Positions 7,548 through 13,820 of a stretch of 20,715 nt of DNA are shown piece after piece. Source of the DNA: an uncultured Muribaculaceae bacterium (lineage in GTDB: Bacteria > Bacteroidota > Bacteroidia > Bacteroidales > Muribaculaceae); contig CAJUAR010000051.1 in the NCBI GenBank assembly GCA_910584495.1, positions 1 through 20,715 of the forward strand, given 5' to 3'. Position 1 is the stretch's first letter. Every line of letters begins with the position of its first letter. The position numbers and the translations under genes were made by a program. Below the pieces are notes generated by a model. The model was given only the letters and a program-made list of their open reading frames with translations. It made no database searches and was not told the DNA's origin.

Positions 7548-8239
7548 AGACGGGCAAAAATTTGTTCGGCACGCTCCCAGTCGTCGGGTGTGTCGAGGTC
7601 TATACTTCTGGAGCGCGGCATGATGTAGGGAATAACGTTTTTGAACGCCCCCATGTCGTGTTTTTTCAGCGATGCCGGGTTTATAACATACACTGCCCCG
7701 TTGAACTGCCACACCGGCGGAAGATCCTGTCGGCGAGTGTAGTGTCCGTCGCCTTTGCTTATGAAGAGCCGTCCGGTTTTGTCAGTTTCAAAAATGTCCC
7801 AATATGGATTTGCCGTGGCAGGGCATACACTCACTGCCATGTCGGGACAAGCGTTGTCGGTATAGACTTTTGCAGTTCCGGCAATGTCGTCGGCAGTTCG
7901 CAATGGCGAGGTGGGCTGCAGAAGAATGACGCAGTCGAAGGAAATGCCTGAATCTTCGGCCCATGTCATGGCATGAAGCAAAACCTCGCGGCTGCCCACG
8001 TTGTCACCGCCGAGTTCTGCCGGACGCATATATTCTACAGACAGGCCGCATGAGCGTGCAGTGTCGGCAATCTCGACATCGTCAGTGCTCATAATAATGC
8101 AACCGCCCAATTTGGCCTGCGCCTGAAGAGCAGCTTCCACGGTATAGGCAATCAATGGTTTGCCACCGAGCAACTTGATGTTTTTGCGCGGAATACCTTT
8201 GCTTCCTCCGCGTGCAGTGATTATGAATAGAGGCCTCAT
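7544..8239 (-). CDS. Acylneuraminate (nonulosonate) cytidylyltransferase family protein
   Basis: This 231-residue enzyme should transfer CMP from CTP to a nine-carbon keto sugar such as sialic, legionaminic or pseudaminic acid, or to a related sugar acid. The CTP-binding motif ARGGSKGIPRKN is at 9-20, LQPTSPLR lies near 114-121, and the C-terminal SIDLDTPDDWERAE is typical of NeuA and LegF-like proteins. I chose the ATG at 8239 (MRPLFIITARGG), the normal family N-terminus; an upstream ATG at 8263 would add eight residues and overlap the likely promoter. No nonulosonate synthase (NeuB type) or epimerase is in the window, so the sugar is undetermined. The paired CBS nucleotidyltransferase favours a legionaminate-like product, as inference. 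Confidence 0.86.
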   Translation of the reverse strand: MRPLFIITARGGSKGIPRKNIKLLGGKPLIAYTVEAALQAQAKLGGCIIMSTDDVEIADTARSCGLSVEYMRPAELGGDNVGSREVLLHAMTWAEDSGISFDCVILLQPTSPLRTADDIAGTAKVYTDNACPDMAVSVCPATANPYWDIFETDKTGRLFISKGDGHYTRRQDLPPVWQFNGAVYVINPASLKKHDMGAFKNVIPYIMPRSRSIDLDTPDDWERAEQIFARL

Positions 8240-8260
8240 CGTGTTTGTTAATATCAAATG

Positions 8261-8295
8261 CAAAGTTAAGCAAAAAACGCGAAAGGCATTTCAAA
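8261..8295 (-). promoter_or_regulatory. Candidate promoter for the cytidylyltransferase-obg-prmC-recX operon
   Basis: The minus strand carries a perfect -7 element TAACTTTG (plus 8261-8268). A -33-like TTTG (plus 8292-8295, within an eight-base T run followed by G) lies 23 bases upstream, slightly longer than the preferred 19-21. The start would be near 8253, some 14 bases before the ATG at 8239. It lies in the 103-base gap (8240-8342) after the Sel1 gene; no hairpin terminator is visible in that gap. Confidence 0.5.
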
Positions 8296-8327
8296 AAAAA
8301 CTGCTATTTTTCTTTTTCTTGCGCGCG

Positions 8328-8353
8328 GGTCAGTCCTCGCGGTCAGTCCTCGT
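8328..8353. repeat. 13-bp tandem duplication at the end of the Sel1 gene
   Basis: GGTCAGTCCTCGC (8328-8340) is followed directly by GGTCAGTCCTCGT (8341-8353), identical at 12 of 13 positions. The second copy contains the Sel1 gene's stop codon (8343-8345). Read on the minus strand, the gene's last codons and stop are thus repeated immediately downstream. It is probably a small replication-slippage duplication. Confidence 0.8.
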
Positions 8354-9209
8354 CGTTGAGGTCGGTTTCGTCTTCCAGCTGCGAGAGTTCTTGTTCGCGG
8401 AGCTTCGAAGCACGCTCATTCCATAGCTCGATTTCTTTGTCACATTCTTTTCGGCTGTTGTGGTCATGATCGAGTTGTTGGAGTTCGGCCAAAATGTCGG
8501 CAATGCCTTTGGCACCTCGCCAATCGCCATATTCATAGGCCGTGCCAAATTGCTCGATGGCCATGTTATAGTCTTGTTCACACCCCAGACCGTCGGCATA
8601 GAGCCATCCCATGCGGAATGAATATTCCTCGGGGTCGAGACGCACAGCTGCGGCTGTCCATTTAAAAAGCTTCGACGTCCACTCCTTGTCGTCCGTAAAT
8701 TCGGGCATTACGAGGTCCCAGTAGTAGTCGCTGAGAGCTCCGGCGGCATAGGCATTGTGGTCGGCTATGGATTCGAAGTATTCAACGCCAATTTCATGAT
8801 CGCCGCCTTTGGCCGAATCCATGTAGTACTCTGCGAGCCATATCACAGCTTCTTCGCGCCAGCGGCTTTCAACTTTTGAGCATAGTTCGTAGAACCTTTC
8901 GGCATCGTAGTGGTCATATTTCTGCCGAGGTCCTCCTTCTGCTTGGTCGGGAGTTTCGGCATTGTCGCACATATACCCGAGGAGGAAATAGCCCAGGCCG
9001 TCGCCTTCCTCGGCAGCTTTTGCGGCATAGTCAAAAGATTTGTCAAGGTTTTCGTCGACACCAATACCTTCGTGATGCATCAATGCCAGAAGACCGTTGC
9101 GTTCGGCACTGTCGGGAGCATTGAGCACTATCTCAGCCGCTTCTTTCTGAATTGCGGGGTCGTCTTCGCCTTTGGCGAGAGTTGTGTGGAACTTGTCGGA
9201 TAGATTCAT
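8343..9209 (-). CDS. Sel1-like repeat protein, last gene of the signalling operon
   Basis: This soluble acidic helical protein (288 residues) has Sel1/TPR-like repeats. The clearest are around 38-70 (GLLALMHHEGIGVDENLDKSFDYA), 72-85 (LGYFLLGYMC), and 198-232 (FRMGWLYADGLGCEQDYNMAIEQFGTA). Sel1 repeats form solenoids that bind other proteins, so a scaffold or adaptor role is likely. It has no signal peptide and ends in a strongly acidic tail (270-288). The ATG at 9209 follows the previous stop by two bases; an earlier in-frame start would overlap that gene. It is the promoter-distal gene of the kinase/phosphatase operon. Confidence 0.8.
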   Translation of the reverse strand: MNLSDKFHTTLAKGEDDPAIQKEAAEIVLNAPDSAERNGLLALMHHEGIGVDENLDKSFDYAAKAAEEGDGLGYFLLGYMCDNAETPDQAEGGPRQKYDHYDAERFYELCSKVESRWREEAVIWLAEYYMDSAKGGDHEIGVEYFESIADHNAYAAGALSDYYWDLVMPEFTDDKEWTSKLFKWTAAAVRLDPEEYSFRMGWLYADGLGCEQDYNMAIEQFGTAYEYGDWRGAKGIADILAELQQLDHDHNSRKECDKEIELWNERASKLREQELSQLEDETDLNDED

Positions 9210-9211
9210 GT

Positions 9212-10021
9212 TTAGTCGAACATTACGCCGGGGTTCATTTGCGACGGGGAGTGCCATTCAATGCCGTATTCATCGTTGAGGTATTCTTTTTTAGCGGCCC
9301 AATAATGGAAGCAGAAACCCATAGCTCGCGGAGCGTTGGCAAAGCGTTCTTCGAGGTATTCTTCCACATCATAATATATTTTTTCCCATTTCCACGAGTA
9401 TTCTATGGGGTCTTTTTTGAGATGGCCTATCTGTGGCCGTAAAATGATGCGCAGCAGCTCGCCGGGAGGCAGGATAGAAGATATTGTTTTCTCCAAGTCT
9501 TTGTCGATTAGGCGGTCGAGCCATCCGTCATCTTCGAGCAAAATTTTGAGCTTTAGCATTTTTCGCACTCTTCCTGCCAGCTTGTCGTCAAGAGCTTCGA
9601 CTCGGCAGGCAGTGCGGATAAAATGAAGGTGAAGCTCGTATAGCGCATGATTATAGACAGACTCGCCCACGGCATCAAGGATACGGGGCATAGTTTCTGC
9701 CATCGCTTCCCACGGTGTCACCTCATATCGAATCAAATCGAGTACACCATGGGCTACCGTTTCGAGACTGCGATAGTCGCCGAGTTCCACGAATGTTTCG
9801 GCAAGAAGTGCATATAGCTGGAGCATTTCGAGGTCGTAGACATGAGGTTGATTTTCGGCATCTACCATCTCGATAAGAGCTGTGAAAATGACAGTGTCAT
9901 TTTGTTGCCGCTGATTGTCATCTTCGCTATTGAACTGTTCTCTCAGCTGCAGAATCAGACTGATACGTTCGTCAATCGACAAGTCTGATTGTTGCGCAAT
10001 GTTCTGAATTTGCTTTTTCAT
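9212..10021 (-). CDS. Conserved-looking protein of unknown function
   Basis: I do not recognise this 269-residue protein. It is predicted soluble, mostly helical and acidic, with no signal peptide, membrane segment or Cys motif. The N-terminal half (about 45-135) shows helix pairs resembling TPR-type packing, such as LEMLQLYALLAETFVELGDY. The C-terminal third is aromatic-rich (YSWKWEKIYYDVEEYLEERF at 208-227, then GFCFHYWAAKKEYL). The ATG at 10021 lies inside the PP2C gene, a 50-base overlap; an upstream GTG or similar start at 10057 would lengthen the overlap further. Its place between the phosphatase and the Sel1 protein suggests a component or substrate of the same pathway. Confidence 0.75.
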   Translation of the reverse strand: MKKQIQNIAQQSDLSIDERISLILQLREQFNSEDDNQRQQNDTVIFTALIEMVDAENQPHVYDLEMLQLYALLAETFVELGDYRSLETVAHGVLDLIRYEVTPWEAMAETMPRILDAVGESVYNHALYELHLHFIRTACRVEALDDKLAGRVRKMLKLKILLEDDGWLDRLIDKDLEKTISSILPPGELLRIILRPQIGHLKKDPIEYSWKWEKIYYDVEEYLEERFANAPRAMGFCFHYWAAKKEYLNDEYGIEWHSPSQMNPGVMFD

Positions 10022-10736
10022 ATTCAATGGAAATAACGGTAATGTTGTCGCGCCCACCGGCTTGTTTCGCCATGTCTGTCAATTTTGATGGTTCGGAAGC
10101 AAGAGCTTCGATTTCATCGGCTTCAACCAAGTCGCTCAAACCGTCGGAGCACAGCAGATAGGTGTCGCCAGGGATGGGTGTAAGTTCAGTTACATCCGAG
10201 AAAAAAAGGTCGGGAGCGTTGCCCATGAAATTGTATATCAAGTTAGAGGGCACATCGGCATTGCCAGTGCGCTCGCGTTCGGAGTGGTCGGTCGACAATT
10301 GTTTGAGCACGCCGTTTCGCACACGGTAGCAACGGCTGTCGCCAATATTGACCATCCACAGTTTGGCTCCATCGAAGAGCAGAGCAACAAAGGTAGAACC
10401 CATCTCGGCAAGTTCTTGGCGCAGACTGGCCGTTTCGAGAACAAGGTTGTTGGCCTCGACAGCCCATTTTTTCAGTTGCGGTATGCCAAGTTCGCCCTCA
10501 TGATTTTTGACAAAGAGCCTGAATGAGCGGCAGACGATTTCGGAAGCCACTTCGCCGCCCTCGTAGCCGCCCATGCCGTCGGCTACGGCAAAAGCCGTGT
10601 AGGCATCTTTGGACGATACTTCGCCACATTCCATGCTGTCGCGCACCAGCCTGCCGGCGGCGAAAGCCATGTCTTCGTTGTTCTGTCTCAGACAGCCAAC
10701 ATCGCTGATTGCTTGATATATAAGGACAAAACTCAT
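9972..10736 (-). CDS. PP2C-family Ser/Thr protein phosphatase
   Basis: This metal-dependent (Mn/Mg) phosphatase of 254 residues is the probable antagonist of the kinase encoded at 13821-17354. The PP2C motifs are all present: RQNNED (17-22), ADGMGGYEGG (52-61), MGST (112-115), GDSR (132-135), SDGLSD (197-202) and GRDNITV (228-234), so the metal-binding Asp residues are retained. It is soluble with no regulatory domain. The 14 or so residues after ISIEYE are not typical of the family and come from the region that overlaps the start of the next gene. The ATG overlaps the FHA gene's stop by four bases. Confidence 0.95.
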   Translation of the reverse strand: MSFVLIYQAISDVGCLRQNNEDMAFAAGRLVRDSMECGEVSSKDAYTAFAVADGMGGYEGGEVASEIVCRSFRLFVKNHEGELGIPQLKKWAVEANNLVLETASLRQELAEMGSTFVALLFDGAKLWMVNIGDSRCYRVRNGVLKQLSTDHSERERTGNADVPSNLIYNFMGNAPDLFFSDVTELTPIPGDTYLLCSDGLSDLVEADEIEALASEPSKLTDMAKQAGGRDNITVISIEYEKANSEHCATIRLVD

Positions 10737-11281
10737 TGCTCGACAACATCAAAGATGTAGGTGCCAAGATCAACCACGTCGCCGGTGGCAATTTTTGCTG
10801 GTGTATCGGGGTCTAATTCCACATCGTTGACAAGAGTACCGTTTGTGCTGCCCAGATCAATGATGTACCATTCGCGACCGCGTTTCATAAATTTTCCATG
10901 CTGTCGCGAAATCAAATCGCAGTCGGCAAGCAGTGTGCTGTAGGGCGTGCTTGTTTGACGGCCTATCACCGCTCCATCTTCAGGTTTAAGCACAAAGCCC
11001 CCTGATCGGGCTTTAAGAACCAACGTTTTGCGTCGGCCTCCTATGGTTGTCTCACCCCCCGGTTCTTTTATCCCTTTGGGCTTTGTGGGTGTCTGGGGAT
11101 TTTCTGCAGGCTTGTTTGTAGTTTTGCGGGCCACCATAGGTTTGCCACATCCGGGACAGAAATTATCAGTGCCGAGAGCACCGCAATTGATACATTCCAA
11201 CAACTCGGCACCGCACATATCGCAGTATTTGCTGTCGTCGGGAATCATTTCGCCGCAAGCCGGACATTCTAATTCTTTCAT
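10733..11281 (-). CDS. Zinc-ribbon FHA-domain protein
   Basis: This soluble phosphothreonine-reader protein has 182 residues. The N-terminus holds two zinc ribbons: Cys pairs at 6/9 with 20/23, and 30/33 with 42/45. A Pro/Lys/Thr-rich linker (about 50-85) contains ETT at 77-79. The C-terminal FHA domain spans about 88-180, with IGRQ (106-109), the SRQH binding loop (125-128) and DLGSTNGT (142-149) all intact. It should bind pThr peptides on a kinase substrate or on the kinase itself. The layout of an ETT motif before one FHA domain recalls mycobacterial GarA, which is switched by phosphorylation there; this is inference. It overlaps its neighbours by ATGA on both sides. Confidence 0.93.
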   Translation of the reverse strand: MKELECPACGEMIPDDSKYCDMCGAELLECINCGALGTDNFCPGCGKPMVARKTTNKPAENPQTPTKPKGIKEPGGETTIGGRRKTLVLKARSGGFVLKPEDGAVIGRQTSTPYSTLLADCDLISRQHGKFMKRGREWYIIDLGSTNGTLVNDVELDPDTPAKIATGDVVDLGTYIFDVVEQ

Positions 11282-13815
11282 AGTTGTGGTATATCGGCAG
11301 CCTCAATGATGGTGAGGGCCTCTGGATTTGACTTTATAATACTTGTGTCGGCAGCAATTCGATTGCCTTGCATTTCAATTACTTCGTTGAGCAGGTTCAC
11401 AGCTTCGCGGGCGTTTCCGAAATGAATACCTTTGTTTATTACCATTTCGTTCATCCGCCATTCAAGGGCGGCTTCGGCTTCGGGAGTGAGTGTGAACTTT
11501 CGTTTCTGAGCATTGATTTTGAAAATCTGTGTCAGAGCGTCGGCATCGTAGTCGTCGATGTGTAAATTTTTGTTGAAACGGCTCATCAGGCCGGGGTTGC
11601 CGCGTCGGATAAGCTCTTCCATGCGGTCTTTGTAGCCGGCTATTACAACCACGAATTTGCCTTTGTCATTTTCCATTCGTGTCATTAACGCATCGAGGGC
11701 CTCGTTGCCGGTGTTGTTCATGCTTCCGGGCTGAGGCAGGAGATTGTATGCCTCATCGATGAAGAGCACGCCACCCATGGCTTCGTCAACAGCTTTGTCC
11801 ATGTTCTGGCCCGAAGCGTTGACATAGCTCGATAGGATTGTTTTGGCTTCGCGTTCCACAACTTTGTCGGTGGGAAGCACGCCTGCCGCATGAAGCACTT
11901 GTCCCAGACGTTTTGCAATGGTAGTTTTACCTGTGCCCGGATTGCCTGTGAGGATGATGTTGACAGGCTGCAAGGCTGCGGCGCCGATGCCGCGTTCCAT
12001 GCGCATGCGGTTGACCATGGCCACGTTGGCAAGCTTGCGGATTTCTTGCTTTATGTGGTCCATGCCTATAAGGTCGTCGAGAGTGGCTATGACCTCGTCG
12101 ACAGACATGGGCGGATTCTCGTTTTCGCCGGTGAAATCGGCCATGGTAATTACAAATTCGGAGCTTGCATCAAAGCCGGGTTGTTCCATGGCGGCCTGTA
12201 TGCGTGTGTTCTGAGCCTTGATAGCTTTGTCCACGGCATTGCGCACTTCGCGAGCGTTGGCAAAATCTTTTTTGCGCGACACATACATTTTTTCGAAAAA
12301 TTTTCCGATGGCTTTGTCGGCTTTTTCGTCGAGGGTGTATCCTTGTGCGGCTATCATACGTCGTGCAATTTCGGTGAGCTCTTCGCCTTTGTAGTCGCGG
12401 AAGTTCACCGTGGTGTTGAAGCGCGAAGGAATGCCGGGGTTGGCGGTGGCAAAAATGCCCATCTCGCGAGGATAGCCGGCGAGAATCACCACCAATTTGC
12501 CACGGCGGTCTTCGACGTTTTTAATCAGTGCCGTAACAGCCTCATTACCAAAAGTGTCGTTCTCTCCGCCCCACATATCGTAGGCCTCGTCGATGAAGAG
12601 CACGCCTCCCATAGCACGGTCGAAGACGGCATCGACTTTTGGCCCTGTGTGCCCCATATATTGGCCTTTGAGGTCCTTGGGAGCCACTTCGACGAGCTGT
12701 CCCGAGGGGAGTATGCCCATGGCACTGAGTGCGTCGGCAAAAACACGAGCCATGGTTGTTTTGCCTGTGCCGGGATTGCCGAGGAAAAGATAGTGGTCTT
12801 TCAGCTCGTAGGTTTTGTCGGGGTGCAACTTCTGGAAGGAGCGTATGGAATTGACAATGCCGGTCATTGTATTTTTGATTTCGTCCACACCGACATATTT
12901 GTCGAATTCGAGCATTACTTCTTCAAGCGTTTTGGGAACATATTCACGGCCGGTAACATCGTCGGCCACGATTTCTGACGGTGTCGAACCCTTGCAGCGA
13001 CGTGTTGCCATCATCATCAATTCGTTTGCCTTCGATGCGGCAAGGTGGGCATTGCCGAAGCACTCGGAGTTGCGTCGTTCGTAGTTGAACACTCGGGCGA
13101 GTTTCTGTCGTGCTTTGTCGTTGAGCCTCAGCTTGTAAGTGTCGTGCAGAATGAACTCGCATATTGCAGCCACTTCGGTGGGCGTATATTCGGGCAGCCG
13201 TATGTTCAGACCGAAGAGGCTTTTCAGTTCGGGACGTGCATCGACATAGTCCTGCAGTTCGTGCGAGCCGCTGATGATGAGCACAAGCCTGTCGTTGCCG
13301 GCAAGTTGGCGCAAGCGCGAGTTTTCAAAAATATATTCCAAAACGGTGCCCGAAAGGTCGCTGCTGCGGTCGACGGGTAACAGTTTGTGAGCATCGTCGA
13401 GTGTGATAGCTTTGAGAGGATTTTCGCTCAAGTCGAGATTGTCGATGCTCAGGGCCGTGAAAACATCTTGTTCGTCATCTTTGAAAAGACCTTTTTCAAT
13501 AAGATAGTCGGTGGCCGAGAAGAGCAAGCGTGTTTTGCCGCTGCCCGAAGGCCCCGTAATCAGTATGTTTGCGTTCAGTCTGTTGAGCATTGCATTGCCG
13601 CGTTGGGCGGCAATGGCCATGACGGTCTCGGCAAGTTCTCTGATTTGAGTTTTCTGAGCTTCAAGACCAATCAAGTCATCGAGACAGTCTTTGTGAGACC
13701 TGTTGTGTCGGCCTGTTTTCTGTCCGGTGACAGTCTCGGGCATTTTAGAACCGCAAAAGCGACAATATATAGCTTGGTCGCGATTCTCTTTTTGGCATTT
13801 AGGGCACTCGTTCAT
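11278..13815 (-). CDS. Zinc-ribbon protein with three CbxX/CfxQ-type AAA+ ATPase domains
   Basis: This 845-residue cytosolic protein begins with a zinc ribbon (Cys 4/7 and 18/21). Three AAA+ modules follow. The first has Walker A GPSGSGKT (88-95) and a weaker Walker B, AITLDD (136-141). The second has GNPGTGKT (346-353) and LFIDE (406-410). The third has GNPGTGKT (624-631) and LFIDE (684-688). Each ends in an FGNAR-like motif (252-256, 518-522 and 799-803) as in CbxX/CfxQ, SpoVK and EccA proteins, a group that remodels other proteins. The first module lacks the usual catalytic Glu after the Walker B Asp and may bind ATP without rapid hydrolysis. I chose the ATG at 13815, five bases after the kinase stop, rather than a GTG at 13839. 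Confidence 0.92.
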   Translation of the reverse strand: MNECPKCQKENRDQAIYCRFCGSKMPETVTGQKTGRHNRSHKDCLDDLIGLEAQKTQIRELAETVMAIAAQRGNAMLNRLNANILITGPSGSGKTRLLFSATDYLIEKGLFKDDEQDVFTALSIDNLDLSENPLKAITLDDAHKLLPVDRSSDLSGTVLEYIFENSRLRQLAGNDRLVLIISGSHELQDYVDARPELKSLFGLNIRLPEYTPTEVAAICEFILHDTYKLRLNDKARQKLARVFNYERRNSECFGNAHLAASKANELMMMATRRCKGSTPSEIVADDVTGREYVPKTLEEVMLEFDKYVGVDEIKNTMTGIVNSIRSFQKLHPDKTYELKDHYLFLGNPGTGKTTMARVFADALSAMGILPSGQLVEVAPKDLKGQYMGHTGPKVDAVFDRAMGGVLFIDEAYDMWGGENDTFGNEAVTALIKNVEDRRGKLVVILAGYPREMGIFATANPGIPSRFNTTVNFRDYKGEELTEIARRMIAAQGYTLDEKADKAIGKFFEKMYVSRKKDFANAREVRNAVDKAIKAQNTRIQAAMEQPGFDASSEFVITMADFTGENENPPMSVDEVIATLDDLIGMDHIKQEIRKLANVAMVNRMRMERGIGAAALQPVNIILTGNPGTGKTTIAKRLGQVLHAAGVLPTDKVVEREAKTILSSYVNASGQNMDKAVDEAMGGVLFIDEAYNLLPQPGSMNNTGNEALDALMTRMENDKGKFVVVIAGYKDRMEELIRRGNPGLMSRFNKNLHIDDYDADALTQIFKINAQKRKFTLTPEAEAALEWRMNEMVINKGIHFGNAREAVNLLNEVIEMQGNRIAADTSIIKSNPEALTIIEAADIPQL

Positions 13816-13820
13816 TGTTT

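Noticed and set aside
7548..7712. Upstream extension of the CBS nucleotidyltransferase reading frame to 7712
   Set aside because: The added 55 residues lie wholly within the cytidylyltransferase gene in another frame and have no relation to CBS domains; the ATG at 7547 gives a clean four-base overlap.
11890..12978. Long plus-strand open frame of 362 codons opposite the AAA+ gene
   Set aside because: It is the antisense shadow of a strongly conserved ATPase gene; its translation has no recognisable domain and follows the codon bias of the opposite strand.
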